The notes beneath the pieces were generated by a model. That model saw nothing but the letters and a program-made list of their open reading frames with translations. It searched no databases and was not told the origin of the DNA. A DNA stretch of 64,000 bases from Pseudomonas grimontii (GTDB lineage Bacteria; Pseudomonadota; Gammaproteobacteria; Pseudomonadales; Pseudomonadaceae), in assembly GCF_007858185.1 (NCBI RefSeq), contig NZ_VFES01000025.1, positions 1 to 64,000 on the forward strand. The letters run 5' to 3'. How positions within the stretch are numbered: position 1 is the first letter of the stretch; each line of letters opens with the position of its first letter. The translations under genes and the position numbers were made by a program. Shown here one piece after another: positions 25,516 through 35,318 of this stretch.

Positions 25516-27513
25516 TCAAGGGTTCCATTGGTTGGAAAGGGCCGGACGCACAGTCTTCAGGTCCGGGGAGTTTTCCAGGAAGTTGTCCGGGTAGTAGCCA
25601 AAACTCGTGACACCCTGGCGCTTGAGCACAGCCATCCATTCAGCCATCTGCACAGCGTCGATATCCGGCGCGGCCTTGGTGCGCCAGTCTTTGGCTTGCA
25701 GTTCGAACACCGTGCGTTCCATCGCGCCGGGACGCGCCTTGACCGTCGCCACCAGCTTCTCCAGCCAGGCATTGGAGGTCTTGTACTCCTGGCCTTCCAT
25801 CAGCGGCATGGCCATCGGCGCGGTCCAGTCATAGGCCTGGAGGAAATCATCGAGGTTTTGGGCGAACCAGGCCTCGCTCGCCGGGTTGAGCATCGGCTCG
25901 GCGAAGATATTGCGCGCGGTCAGCACCTGCGGCCCACCGATGGCGTGGACCTTGGCGGTCAGCTCTTTGGTGAAGTCGATCAGGTAGCGGCTCTTGAAAC
26001 GCGTCCAGCGCTGCATCACCGCCGGGTCGGCGCGCAGGGCCTCGATGCTGCCCGGCAGGCCGTTGGCGGCATAGGCCTTGAGCGCGGCGGGGCTGGCGTC
26101 TTCGAAGTCCGAGAGCACCGCATCGTCGTGGTACAGCACACCGTCGATGGCATTGTTGCGCGCCAGGTCTTCATAGATCTCGCCAATGATCTTGCGCACC
26201 TGCGGGTCGAACGGCGACAGGCGCTTGTATTGGTCCGGGTCTGTGCCGACCTTGCCGGTTTCCGGGTCCCAGCGCGTCACGCGGGGCAGCTTGGGATCGA
26301 GGGCAAAACTCAACACCGGCATCCACGCATACACGGCGGCATGGGCACGGGTATGCAACTGCCAGGAGACGCGGTTGAACAGGTCGGCGCGCACCGGCAA
26401 GTGACGGTTGGGGAAGTACAGTTCGTGCACCAGGCCATCACCCTTGGGGTCGGCGAAGGCTTGCAGGAACACCGTACCGGCGCCCATGTCCACCACGCGT
26501 TGCACCAATTGGTCGAGGTTGCGCGCTTGCTGGGCCGGGTCCGGGTCGTAGACGTTGTCCAGGTCCACATGCAGCACCCGCAGCGGCGCCGGGGTTTGCA
26601 CGGCGACGATGCTGTTGGCGAAATGCTCGCCGTCCGGGTCGGAGGCCACCAGGAAGCGCGGGCTGTTCATCAAGTCATTGGAGCTGTCGAGACCGTCTTC
26701 CAGGGTCAGCGCCATCTGGTAGCCCTGCTCGCCGACGATTGCCAGCGAGGTGCCCTTGGCGGCGCCGTACGGCCACACCCATACCCGTGGTTTTTTGCCA
26801 GTCACGGTTTGGATCTTGTTGGAGATCGCCACGACATCCGCACGTAGACGAGCATCGAACTGCGCCTGGGTTTCATAGCGACCAGTGGCCGGGTCATAAC
26901 GCAACGATGTCGCCGCCGGCTCAAGGTTGCCCTGGGGGTTGGCCAGGATCCCGGTGTGGCTGGCATCGGTATGCGCGGCGATTTCCACCAGGCCCGATTG
27001 CGACACTTCGCGGATCTGCTGCCAGGTGAGGAACTCGCCGCGCGGCCGTGGCGAGCCGGCGAAGTCCACCGGTTTGTTCATCGGCGTGTCGATCCAGTAG
27101 CCCACCGGCGCCAGCAAGGCCGGCCAGCGATAGGCGCGCAAAATCGGCATTACGCGGGTGTAGAAGCTGGAATAACCGTCATCGAAGCTGAGCATGATGG
27201 CTTTGGGCGGCAGCGCGGGGCCGCCACGGCGGGCAGCCAGGATCTGGTCAACGCTGACGGCCTGGTAGCCGTTCTCGCGCAGCCAGGCCAACTGTTCGAT
27301 CAATCGCTCGGTGCGCACCGCCACCACGGCCTGGTCAGGATCGCGGTCCGACACGTCATGGTAGGCAATGCCCAGGAAGTGGTTTTTCGGCCACGCCGCT
27401 TCGTTGGGCGGTGTCGGCCGCTCGGCGGGTGGAGTGAAAGGTGCGGGTTGCTGGGCGCAGGCACTGGCCAGCAATACGCCCAGAACCAACAAGCAACGGC
27501 TGAGGAAGGTCAT
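25516..27513 (-). CDS. pgaB: PgaB, poly-beta-1,6-GlcNAc N-deacetylase lipoprotein
   Basis: The 665-residue product has a lipoprotein signal with lipobox ASAC (Cys about residue 19). The first half is a CE4 polysaccharide deacetylase: metal-binding SFDDGYSSF and the HxxxxH-type pair in IAAHTDASHTG. The second half is the glycoside-hydrolase-like domain (VLHVDLDNVYDPD, DGVLYHDDAVLSDFED, GFGYYPDNF-like end) that binds and cleaves the polymer. It acts in the periplasm and partly deacetylates PNAG for export by PgaA. Confidence 0.95.
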   Translation of the reverse strand: MTFLSRCLLVLGVLLASACAQQPAPFTPPAERPTPPNEAAWPKNHFLGIAYHDVSDRDPDQAVVAVRTERLIEQLAWLRENGYQAVSVDQILAARRGGPALPPKAIMLSFDDGYSSFYTRVMPILRAYRWPALLAPVGYWIDTPMNKPVDFAGSPRPRGEFLTWQQIREVSQSGLVEIAAHTDASHTGILANPQGNLEPAATSLRYDPATGRYETQAQFDARLRADVVAISNKIQTVTGKKPRVWVWPYGAAKGTSLAIVGEQGYQMALTLEDGLDSSNDLMNSPRFLVASDPDGEHFANSIVAVQTPAPLRVLHVDLDNVYDPDPAQQARNLDQLVQRVVDMGAGTVFLQAFADPKGDGLVHELYFPNRHLPVRADLFNRVSWQLHTRAHAAVYAWMPVLSFALDPKLPRVTRWDPETGKVGTDPDQYKRLSPFDPQVRKIIGEIYEDLARNNAIDGVLYHDDAVLSDFEDASPAALKAYAANGLPGSIEALRADPAVMQRWTRFKSRYLIDFTKELTAKVHAIGGPQVLTARNIFAEPMLNPASEAWFAQNLDDFLQAYDWTAPMAMPLMEGQEYKTSNAWLEKLVATVKARPGAMERTVFELQAKDWRTKAAPDIDAVQMAEWMAVLKRQGVTSFGYYPDNFLENSPDLKTVRPALSNQWNP

Positions 27514-27525
27514 GGTCAGGCTCTT

Positions 27526-30006
27526 TTAGAAACGGTAAGTGAGGTCGACGAGCAGGCGTAGATCGCGTTCGCGATCGCCGTCATAAGGTCGGCTGATCAG
27601 GCTCAGGTTGGCGCCGGCTTCCAGGACGTCGTTCCAGCGAAAGCGTTGGCCATAGCCCACCAGACCGATGCCACCGGTGGAGTAATCCCGCTGGCTATAC
27701 GTACCCGCACCGACCTGGAACTGCTGACTCCACTGGGTCTCGTAGCGGTGATAGAGCACATGGTTGATGTTGAGGACGGGCAACACGGTGAAGTCCGACT
27801 TCGGGTTGAAGTACACCGTGTCTTCCTTGCTGTTGCGGCTGGCGCCGACTTCCAGGCCCAGGTCCACTTGCACTTTCGGCGAGCTGTAGAGGCCTTCGCG
27901 GCCGCTGAGCAAGGCTTCGAAGCGGTCGTTGCCATCGCTGAAATGGGAGGGGCTGAGGGTCAGTTTCCATTCGCGGCTTTCATTGGCGCGCCAGCGGATA
28001 AAGCCGCTGCCGCCGTTGGCCGTGACCCCGTCATTCAACGCGCGCAACGGCGTGGTACTCAGCAGGTAGCCGAGGCTGCCGCCGTATTGCCAATTGTCGT
28101 TGATGTCGCGGGCAATCGAGATCGCGGCACCTTGTTTGGAGCCATCGCCGTAGGAATGGTTGGAGACCTCGGCTTCAATGGTCATGTCACGGGTGCGCCG
28201 CTCCACGCCCACGACCTGCCAGCGATGCTGGCCGGTGCCTTCGCTGAAATCGGCCTTGGCGTACCCGGCGCCCGCGAATACACGCCAGTCTTCGTCGATG
28301 GGCGGCGTGTAGATCCGACTCTCAATGCCCCAATCGCGGCTACCCGCGACAGCGCCCGCATCACCGTCATTGCCGCCGCCAAAACTTTTACCGGTATAGG
28401 CCTCGACCCGCAGCTCGGCCATGTCATGCACGTCGCGCAGGCGACTCAGGCGCTGCACCTGGCGGTTGTCCGGGTTGCGCGCGACCACATCGTCGGTGAG
28501 CACATCGAGCTGGCGCCACTCCTGCAGGTCCATGGCGGTGTAGGCCTGGCTCACTTCCAGGCCGATGTCGCGCGGGGCCTGGGCTTCGGTTTCCTTGAGA
28601 ACGCCTTCGGCGCGCCGTGGCAGGTCGCGGGCGCGGTACATGTCAGCCTGGGCCAGGCGCAGGCCTACGTTGCCGGGGGCTTTCGCTACCAGCGCTTCCA
28701 GGCCAGCTTCACTGCCCGGCAGGTCGCCGCCGTAGACGCCGGCCTGGGCCGACAGTTGCTGGGCGTCCATCCACGCGTCGTTGGGGTTGCCGATGGGCAA
28801 GCCCTTGAGTTCGACCCGCGGGTTCTGGCTGTTGGCGAGTCCCTTGGCGACCTCGTTGGCATCCTCGCCCTTGTTGCTTTCCTGCAAGGCGTAGAACAGT
28901 GCGGTGGTGTCTTCGACCCGATCATCGGGCTCGGCGTCGGTGGCGCTCAGGGCCTGGCGGTACAGCGGCTCGGCTTGTTCCGGCTGGCGCTGATCGAGGT
29001 AGGACGCGGCCACCCAACGCACTGCGTAGGTCGGCAGTTGCACGCCTTCGGCCTTAAGCGTTTCGTATTCGCGGATCACCTCGGCGGTACGCGCACGCGC
29101 CTTGAGTGCACCGAGGCGGTCGATACGCCAGCGCACCACATCGTCATGGGCGGTGGCGTCAGGCGTCCAGCGGGCGAGCAGTTTGTCGTAGTCCGCCAGG
29201 GCCCGGTCGGCAATCACGTAACGTTCTTTTTCGCTGCGCGTGGCAAATTCGGCCATGCGCACGCGTTCGGCGGCGAGGTCGCCTTCCAGGCGGCGCTGGG
29301 TCACCGGGTCCAAGAGGCCAGGACGCTGGGCCGACAGGCGCAACGCGGCTTCCGGCAGGCGGGCCTTTTGCAGGGCGACGATGTATTCGCGGGCGACGTC
29401 AGGTTTGTCGCTGGCGCGGATAAACGCCTGGTCGAACTCAAACAGTGCGTCGTAGTTCAAGCCGGCGCGGGTCAGTGCATAACCCAGGGCCATGCGGCGG
29501 TTGGGGTCATCGGGCCTGGCCGCCACCAGCGCGCGAGTGCGCTGCACGGCTTCGCTGGTTTTGCCGCCGTCGGCCTGGGTCAGGGCCAGGCCCAGTTGCA
29601 GGTCGACATTGTTCGGTTCACGCAGCAACGCCTGGCGATAGACCGCCTCGGCCTGGGCCCATTGCCGCTGGTTGCGATACGTACGCGCAACGGTGGCGAG
29701 CGCCTGGGTGCTGAGGTTGCGGTTTTTACCCTGGGCCTCGTACACCTTCAGCACTTCGGCGTCCTGGCCGGCCCAACCGGCGATCACCACATGATCGCTG
29801 ACCTGGCCTGGCGTCTGGCGCTCGGCGGACAGTTGGCGCAATTGGGTCAGGGCGGGGGTGAAGTTGCCGTTGCGCGCCTGAATAATCAGCGCGTCATAGG
29901 CCGGATCGGCCATGGCGAAGGTGGGCATCAGTAATTGGCTGCATAAGGCTGCCCCGACGAGCAGTCGCAACCGGCCTGATGCACTGAGTGGTAGGTTTCG
30001 CAACAT
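27526..30006 (-). CDS. pgaA: PgaA, outer-membrane PNAG export porin
   Basis: The ATG at 30006 follows GGAAG by nine bases and gives 826 residues. A signal peptide (cleavage near TFAMA) leads to a periplasmic superhelix of TPR repeats (for example WAQAEAVYRQALLREPNNVDLQ and QPEQAEPLYRQAL) spanning roughly residues 30-510. A C-terminal beta-barrel of about 300 residues ends in a terminal Phe (LLVDLTYRF). It guides partially deacetylated PNAG across the outer membrane for biofilm formation. It is the first gene of pgaABCD; the 280 bases upstream must hold the operon promoter. Confidence 0.95.
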   Translation of the reverse strand: MLRNLPLSASGRLRLLVGAALCSQLLMPTFAMADPAYDALIIQARNGNFTPALTQLRQLSAERQTPGQVSDHVVIAGWAGQDAEVLKVYEAQGKNRNLSTQALATVARTYRNQRQWAQAEAVYRQALLREPNNVDLQLGLALTQADGGKTSEAVQRTRALVAARPDDPNRRMALGYALTRAGLNYDALFEFDQAFIRASDKPDVAREYIVALQKARLPEAALRLSAQRPGLLDPVTQRRLEGDLAAERVRMAEFATRSEKERYVIADRALADYDKLLARWTPDATAHDDVVRWRIDRLGALKARARTAEVIREYETLKAEGVQLPTYAVRWVAASYLDQRQPEQAEPLYRQALSATDAEPDDRVEDTTALFYALQESNKGEDANEVAKGLANSQNPRVELKGLPIGNPNDAWMDAQQLSAQAGVYGGDLPGSEAGLEALVAKAPGNVGLRLAQADMYRARDLPRRAEGVLKETEAQAPRDIGLEVSQAYTAMDLQEWRQLDVLTDDVVARNPDNRQVQRLSRLRDVHDMAELRVEAYTGKSFGGGNDGDAGAVAGSRDWGIESRIYTPPIDEDWRVFAGAGYAKADFSEGTGQHRWQVVGVERRTRDMTIEAEVSNHSYGDGSKQGAAISIARDINDNWQYGGSLGYLLSTTPLRALNDGVTANGGSGFIRWRANESREWKLTLSPSHFSDGNDRFEALLSGREGLYSSPKVQVDLGLEVGASRNSKEDTVYFNPKSDFTVLPVLNINHVLYHRYETQWSQQFQVGAGTYSQRDYSTGGIGLVGYGQRFRWNDVLEAGANLSLISRPYDGDRERDLRLLVDLTYRF

Positions 30007-30185
30007 ATCGTGAGCTTCCTTACACACGGAAAGCTGTAACGATAGGTGGTCCTGAGCGAATTGCCGCAGGGTGCCGGCGTCTAATGACCCGGCCTAGCTT
30101 TCCTGTGTGAACTATCTCTTAGGAAAGTAGGAAAAAGACCAATTCAAAACAATTGTTCAGAATTGCGCGGCCCCTCTGAAATGTG

Positions 30186-30279
30186 AATGTGGGAGCGGAC
30201 TTGCCTGCGATAACGGGGTGCCAGCCGACACGCGCGTCGACTGTTTGACCCTTATCGCGGGCACTCCCGCTCCCACATT
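30186..30279. repeat. REP pair, AATGTGGGAGCGG family
   Basis: Inverted arms AATGTGGGAGCGGACTTGCC and TCCCGCTCCCACATT enclose about 40 bases. It is a different REP subtype from those at 4062 and 37947. The pair lies between the divergent... upstream region of pgaA and the 3' end of the DUF945 gene, so it is downstream of the DUF945 gene. Confidence 0.85.
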
Positions 30280-30306
30280 ATTTATTTCCGGGCGATGGCG
30301 AAATCT

Positions 30307-31803
30307 TTACTGTGCGCCGCTGACCGCGCCGACCTTGGCCATCACAAAACCAATGAATTGCTCGACGGTCATCTTCTGGCCGTTGAAGGTCACTTCATTG
30401 TTGGCGTAGTGCAACTTGGACACCACGTCGCTGCCGACCAGGGTCGCCAACTGAGTGCCGACCGCCATGCCGCTGACCATCTCGGCGGCCATTTGGGACT
30501 GCTGCTCAATGGCTTTCGGGTCGGTCACGCCACCGAGTTGCGCTTGCAAGGCGGCAACGTCGCCAATCATCGGCTTGGACAGGGTCAGGTTGGCATCCAG
30601 CAATGCAATCATCTGCTTGCCCAGTTCGACCGGTGGCAGCTCCATGGACGCCGGCTTGGCCAGGTCCACCAGCAGGTTGAATTTGCTTTCGCCATGGGTG
30701 GTTTTCAGGGACAGGTTTTCCACGGCTATTTGCGGCTTGGCGGCCAGGACCTGATTGACGTTCGCTTCGGCCAGGGCCTGCTCGGCTTCGGTCAGTTGCA
30801 GCTCAGGTGCGGGCTCGCCCGCTGCGGCAGCGGCTTGCACCGGCTGCATCTTGTCCTGGTAAAGCTTGGTCAGCACCAGCATGGCCGGGATGTCGACGTT
30901 CTTCATGCTCAAGGCCATGGCCGCCGAACCCACGGGTTTGCCCTGGTAGCCGATCTCGTCGATCTTGTAGTCGACACGGCCGGCCAGGTTGTTGTCCTTG
31001 GTTTCGCTGGAGTCTTTCTGCTCGAAGCCTTTGACCGTCAGCACGGCTTTCTGCGGGCCGAAGGTGAACGTGCTGTCGGTCAGCTCAACGGTGTTTTGCC
31101 CGGTGTAGAAGCCAAAGGTGGATTTTTCCAGGTTGCTGGCGAGGGTCAGGCCAGACAATTGAGCTTCGAAGTGTTCGCCCTTGCTGTCTAGCCCGGCGAT
31201 CTTGAAGCTGTTCATGAAGCCGTCAGCCTTGACCTTCTGGCCTTCGGCGGTGCTGTCGAAATTCAGGTTGGCGCCAGAAAAGCTCGCCGAAGCTGCGGCG
31301 TCCTTGAACTCCAGGGGCAGCAATTCGATGTTACCGTTGACCGAGCGGCTATAGCCGATATTGGCCACGCCTTTGAGCGGCGACACGTCTTTAGCGGCGG
31401 CGAACCACTTCTCGGTGGTGGCGTTCTTTTCCAGTTCGTAGTGACTGGTGGCCATGACCGGCAACCATTTGAGCGTCACCAGGCGCGAGAACGGCAGCGG
31501 CCCGTGTTCGATATGGTCGACGAACAGCAGTTCCGGATTAGGGTTGTCTTCGCCGAAGACCGAACCCTGGCCTTTCAAGCGGTAATGGGCGGTGCTGCTG
31601 AACACGCCACGCTCCAGGGACACCAGCTCCAGGTCCACGGTGCCATCGACGCCCGCCATGGAGGTCCGCAGTTCCTTGTTGGCGTTCTGGATCGCGGTTT
31701 GCAGCACCGGCTCCAGTTGTTTACCGGTGTACCAGGCGCCGCCTGCACTAACGACGCCTACGGCGACAACAAAACCCAAAAGAACGACTGCTGGCTTATT
31801 CAT
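30307..31803 (-). CDS. DUF945 (YdgA-like) family protein
   Basis: The 498-residue product has one N-terminal membrane helix (VVLLGFVVAVGVVSAGGAWYTG) and a long periplasmic body, as in YdgA/DUF945. Family-typical runs include GKQLEPVLQTAIQNANKEL near the start, DHIEHGPLPFSRL, and repeated beta strands with LTEAEQALAEANVNQVLA. The last third is rich in Gln/Ala helices. The molecular function is unknown; related proteins are AsmA-like envelope proteins. It appears monocistronic, with a REP pair downstream and a hairpin repeat upstream. Confidence 0.88.
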   Translation of the reverse strand: MNKPAVVLLGFVVAVGVVSAGGAWYTGKQLEPVLQTAIQNANKELRTSMAGVDGTVDLELVSLERGVFSSTAHYRLKGQGSVFGEDNPNPELLFVDHIEHGPLPFSRLVTLKWLPVMATSHYELEKNATTEKWFAAAKDVSPLKGVANIGYSRSVNGNIELLPLEFKDAAASASFSGANLNFDSTAEGQKVKADGFMNSFKIAGLDSKGEHFEAQLSGLTLASNLEKSTFGFYTGQNTVELTDSTFTFGPQKAVLTVKGFEQKDSSETKDNNLAGRVDYKIDEIGYQGKPVGSAAMALSMKNVDIPAMLVLTKLYQDKMQPVQAAAAAGEPAPELQLTEAEQALAEANVNQVLAAKPQIAVENLSLKTTHGESKFNLLVDLAKPASMELPPVELGKQMIALLDANLTLSKPMIGDVAALQAQLGGVTDPKAIEQQSQMAAEMVSGMAVGTQLATLVGSDVVSKLHYANNEVTFNGQKMTVEQFIGFVMAKVGAVSGAQ

Positions 31804-31908
31804 GAAGTGACCTGATCAAATCCTGTGAGAAGTGGGCTGTCTTCCTTGGACCCTGTTGGGGTTGGCTCAAGCCCGCCGAAAAATCCGGGAGAGGTTAGCA
31901 TAGGCTCC

Positions 31909-32053
31909 GTAGCAGCGGTCGAGCGCAGCGAGGCCGCGTTCGACTGCGAAGCAGTCGTAAAACCACGCACCTTGGCTTATCAAAAACCGTGCGTGCTGGT
32001 TTTACGAGGACTTCGTCCTCGAACGCGGCCTCGTTCTACTCGACCACTGCTAC
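31909..32053. repeat. 145-bp giant imperfect palindrome
   Basis: The left arm starts GTAGCAGCGGTCGAGCGCAG and the right arm, read in reverse, starts GTAGCAGTGGTCGAGTAGAA. Matching continues through GAGGCCGCGTTCGA and CGTAAAACCA to a centre near 31980. Each arm also contains its own small hairpin (GACTGCGAAGCAGTC; GAGGACTTCGTCCTC). It abuts the stop codon of the next gene and could form a long RNA hairpin acting as a terminator. Confidence 0.8.
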
Positions 32054-32054
32054 G

Positions 32055-32687
32055 TCAGGAATACTCCAATTCGATCTCGTCGAGCTGGTGGTCGAAGGTC
32101 TTCAGGCGCGCCGTCCAGGTGTACACCAGCACCTCAAACTCGCGGTGTATGACCGCATTGCCGGGGGTGTCGGTCTTGGGGTCGCAGAAGTCCAGTTGGT
32201 AGCGCTCACGAGCCATCTGCGTGGCAACGTCGGACAATTCCCGCGCGTTATTCAGCCAATGCCTGCCATCGGCGACCTGCCGATCAAGCAACACACACTG
32301 TTTTTTCAGAACGTCGAGACTTTTTTCCAGGGGCGTGCCGGTGAGGTCGCCCATGACTTCCTGGAAGGTGCGCCCCGGCTGCCAATAGCTGCCCCAGAAA
32401 TAGCGGTCGAACACGGTTTCGACCCGACGCAGCGCGACCTTTGTATCCCAGATCGCCACGCGGGTCTTGCCTTGTTCGAGGAGTTTTTTCTTCACGCGTT
32501 GGTTCTGGTAGGAGGCCCAGGCCACCACGCCGATGGACAAGGAACCGATCACCAGGCAGGCGCTGTCGAGAAACACCATGGCCTTGTCGAGTTGATGGGC
32601 GAGCATGACGCCGTAGAAATACGCGGCCGATAACAACACCAGTGCGAAGAGCACGCACCAGAAAGCGGGAGCATAAGGGTTTTTCAT
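32055..32687 (-). CDS. Hypothetical two-helix inner-membrane protein
   Basis: The ATG at 32687 gives 210 residues. Two membrane helices occupy about residues 8-30 and 40-62 (FWCVLFALVLLSAAYFYGV; ACLVIGSLSIGVVAWASY). A long helical cytoplasmic tail then follows, rich in charged residues (RVKKKLLEQGKTRVAIWDTKVALRRVETVFDRYFWGSYW). I do not recognise a family. It stands alone with the 145-bp palindrome at its 3' end. Confidence 0.68.
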   Translation of the reverse strand: MKNPYAPAFWCVLFALVLLSAAYFYGVMLAHQLDKAMVFLDSACLVIGSLSIGVVAWASYQNQRVKKKLLEQGKTRVAIWDTKVALRRVETVFDRYFWGSYWQPGRTFQEVMGDLTGTPLEKSLDVLKKQCVLLDRQVADGRHWLNNARELSDVATQMARERYQLDFCDPKTDTPGNAVIHREFEVLVYTWTARLKTFDHQLDEIELEYS

Positions 32688-32782
32688 TATTGGAATCCCC
32701 ATGAGCAAACGCGAGCAGTGTCTGGGGAGCGCCTGCCCGTCAAACCGCAGTGCGCTCCACCTGACAAAGCATAGTCATTCGC

Positions 32783-34225
32783 TCAGGGTTTGCCGGGCTG
32801 TGACGCTTGCGTTCGTCCGCTTTCCCAGCCGCCGCCCAGGGCCAGGAACAGATCGATCTGGCTCATGGCAACCTGGGTGTTCGCCGCCGCCAGTTGCGCG
32901 CGCATCGCGGTGTAGGTGCGGGTGGCTTGCAGGTCGGCGAGGAACGATTCACGGCCAGCCTGGAAGAACCGGTGGGTCTGGTCCGCAGCCTCTTGGGCCG
33001 ATTGCTCGGCGTCAGCCAGCGCCTCGCGCCTTTGCAACACGGCGGTGTATTGCGCCAGGCCGGTCTGGGTTTCGCGGATGGCGTTGAGTACCACACCGTC
33101 GAAATGCGCCAGCGCGCCCTGGGTCGCGGCTTCGGCCTCGTGGATGCGCGCACGGGCGCCGTTGGTCGGCACCGTCCAACTGATCATCGGACCGAAGCCC
33201 CAGCGGTTGGTCGCGGGCTGTCCGAGGTTGTCGAGCAGACCCACGGTGCCCACCGTGGCGCCGATGGCGATGTCCGGGTACAACGCGCCGGTGGCCACGC
33301 CGATACGCGCGGTGGCGGCGGCCAGTTGGCGCTCGGCCTGGCGCACGTCGGGGCGACGCTTGAGCAGTGCCGCACCGTCGCCCACCGGCAACAGTTGGGC
33401 GATGTGCGGCAACTCGGCGCAGCTGCCGGTGCCCGCCGGCAGTTGGTCGACGGGCTTGGCCAGCAGCATCGACAGGCGGAACAGCCCGGCCTGGCGCGCC
33501 GCTTCGTAGCGCGGCATGTCGGCGCGCAAGGATTTGTATTGGGTTTGCGAGCGGGTGACCTGGGTTTCATCACCACGGCCCGCGTCGCGCAGGCGTTGGG
33601 TCAGCTTGGTGCTCTGGGCTTGCAGGTCGAGGGACTCGTTGGCAATCGCCAGCTCTTCGTTGGCCGCGCACACCTGGGTGTAGGAGCGCACCACATCGGC
33701 CACCAGGGTGATGCGCGCAATATCCACGGCGGCCTGGGCCGCATCGGCGCTGGCCTGGGCGCTTTCGATGCCACGTTGCAAGGTGCCGAACAGATCGAAT
33801 TGATATGAGGTGGTAATGCCTACGCTGCCGATGTTATCCACCGGCACTTTTTCCGCCTGCAAAAAAGCTTCGCCGGATTCCTGCAGGCGCTGCACCTCGG
33901 CCTTCGCACCGGCACTCCAGCCGCCGGCGGATTCAGCCTGTTGGGTCTGATAGCGCGAGCGCTGCAGGTTGGCGGCCGCCACGCGCAGGTCGGTGTTGGA
34001 GGCCATGGCCTGGCGCACCAACTCGTCCAGGCGCGGGTCCTTGTAGAGCTTCCACCAGTCGGCCGGCACTGGCGCCGATACCACGTTGTGGCCCTCACCC
34101 GCCAGGTGCCCCTGCAGGTCAGCACGGTTGACGGCAGACGTTGGCGGCAGCTTGTAATCCGGCCCCACCACTTGGCAGGCCGACAGCAACAACCCCAGCG
34201 CAGCGGTTGCCCAAAGCTGCTTCAT
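32783..34225 (-). CDS. NodT-family outer-membrane efflux lipoprotein
   Basis: The 480-residue product has lipobox LLSAC (Cys about residue 17) followed by VGPDYKLP, the standard NodT start. Two repeated TolC halves with long coiled-coil helices are visible (TDLRVAAANLQRSRYQTQ; RPDVRQAERQLAAATARIGVA). It forms the outer-membrane duct of a tripartite pump. It overlaps the HlyD gene start by four bases (34222-34225) and closes the marR-FUSC-DUF1656-HlyD-NodT operon, an AaeAB-like exporter for aromatic acids or similar compounds. Confidence 0.93.
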   Translation of the reverse strand: MKQLWATAALGLLLSACQVVGPDYKLPPTSAVNRADLQGHLAGEGHNVVSAPVPADWWKLYKDPRLDELVRQAMASNTDLRVAAANLQRSRYQTQQAESAGGWSAGAKAEVQRLQESGEAFLQAEKVPVDNIGSVGITTSYQFDLFGTLQRGIESAQASADAAQAAVDIARITLVADVVRSYTQVCAANEELAIANESLDLQAQSTKLTQRLRDAGRGDETQVTRSQTQYKSLRADMPRYEAARQAGLFRLSMLLAKPVDQLPAGTGSCAELPHIAQLLPVGDGAALLKRRPDVRQAERQLAAATARIGVATGALYPDIAIGATVGTVGLLDNLGQPATNRWGFGPMISWTVPTNGARARIHEAEAATQGALAHFDGVVLNAIRETQTGLAQYTAVLQRREALADAEQSAQEAADQTHRFFQAGRESFLADLQATRTYTAMRAQLAAANTQVAMSQIDLFLALGGGWESGRTQASQPGKP

Positions 34226-35112
34226 GGCTTGGCTCCCTCATTGGGTTTGTCGCCAATAATCGACACGGTGGCCGTACGCCCGGCGATCATGCGGAAGTCC
34301 GCCGGTACATCGTCAAAGGCGATGCGCACCGGAATCCGCTGGGCCAGGCGTACCCAGCTGAACGCCGGGTTGACGTTGGGCAGCAGGTTCGAGCCGCTGC
34401 TGCGGTCGCGGTCTTCGATACCGGCGACGATGCTCTGCACATGCCCGTGCAGGCGGGCGTTGTCGCCGATCACACGGATGTCGACGCCCATGCCGACGTG
34501 GATACCGTCGAGCTTGGTCTCTTCGAAGTAGCCGTCGATGTGGAACGAATTGCTGTCCACCACCGACAGCACCGGGCGCCCGGCGGTGACGAACTCCTGG
34601 GTACGCGGCGCGCGGTCGTTGACGTAGCCGTCCACCGGGCTGCGGATCACCGAGCGGTCGAGGTTGAGTTGGGCCGAATCCACCGTCACTTGCGCTTCGG
34701 CCAGGGCCGATTGGGCGCGGGCAACGCGGGACTGGCTTTCTTCCAGTTGCTCGCTGGGCACCAGGTTGCCGAGGCCACGGTTACGCTTGTACTCGCGCTG
34801 GGCCTGGGCCAGGGTTTCCTGGCGGTCGGCCACGGCGGCCTGGGCTTGGCGCAGGGCCAGCTTGAAGCGGTCCTGGTCCACGGCAAACAGTACCTGGCCC
34901 TTGGTCACCAGTTGGTTGTCACGCACATCGACGCGCTGGATCAGCCCGGATACGTCCGGCGCGATCTGCACGATGTCGGCACGGATGTGCCCGTCACGGG
35001 TCCAGGGCGCAAACATGTAGTACATGACCATGCGCCACACAACGACGACCGCGAAGCTCACGATCAACAACGTCAGGACTACACGGCCGATGGTCAAAAA
35101 AGGTTTTTTCAT
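34222..35112 (-). CDS. HlyD/AaeA-type periplasmic adaptor
   Basis: The 296-residue protein has one N-terminal membrane helix (VVLTLLIVSFAVVVVWRMVMYY) then the biotinyl-lipoyl half-motifs IAPDVSGLIQRVDVRDNQLVTKGQ and RSVIRSPVDGYV, separated by a helical hairpin (residues about 80-170). It links the FUSC inner-membrane protein to the NodT channel. Overlaps on both sides (ATGA at 35109-35112 and 34222-34225) show tight coupling in the operon. Confidence 0.93.
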   Translation of the reverse strand: MKKPFLTIGRVVLTLLIVSFAVVVVWRMVMYYMFAPWTRDGHIRADIVQIAPDVSGLIQRVDVRDNQLVTKGQVLFAVDQDRFKLALRQAQAAVADRQETLAQAQREYKRNRGLGNLVPSEQLEESQSRVARAQSALAEAQVTVDSAQLNLDRSVIRSPVDGYVNDRAPRTQEFVTAGRPVLSVVDSNSFHIDGYFEETKLDGIHVGMGVDIRVIGDNARLHGHVQSIVAGIEDRDRSSGSNLLPNVNPAFSWVRLAQRIPVRIAFDDVPADFRMIAGRTATVSIIGDKPNEGAKP

Positions 35113-35318
35113 GTCATCAGGTATCGACTGAGTGAGTCCACCGCGCCCAGCAACAGCGCGTAGAGCCCCACATTGAACAATGCCCGGTGCCAGACCAGGC
35201 GATAGAAGTGGACGCGGGTCAACAGCCCGTGCACCACCAGGAACAACACGTACGTAATGCCCATCAGCACCAGCAGCGTGGGCAGGAACACCCCGCTGAT
35301 ATCCAGATCACCGATCAT
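35109..35318 (-). CDS. DUF1656 (AaeX-like) small membrane protein
   Basis: A 69-residue protein with two membrane helices (FLPTLLVLMGITYVLFLVVHGLL and ALFNVGLYALLLGAV), matching AaeX/DUF1656. It always accompanies FUSC-HlyD efflux pairs; its role is unknown. It overlaps both neighbours by four bases. Confidence 0.92.
   Translation of the reverse strand: MIGDLDISGVFLPTLLVLMGITYVLFLVVHGLLTRVHFYRLVWHRALFNVGLYALLLGAVDSLSRYLMT

Noticed and set aside
27646..29934. 762-codon plus-strand frame antisense to pgaA
   Set aside because: Composition is shadow-like and pgaA on the other strand has a complete signal peptide, TPR repeats and barrel.
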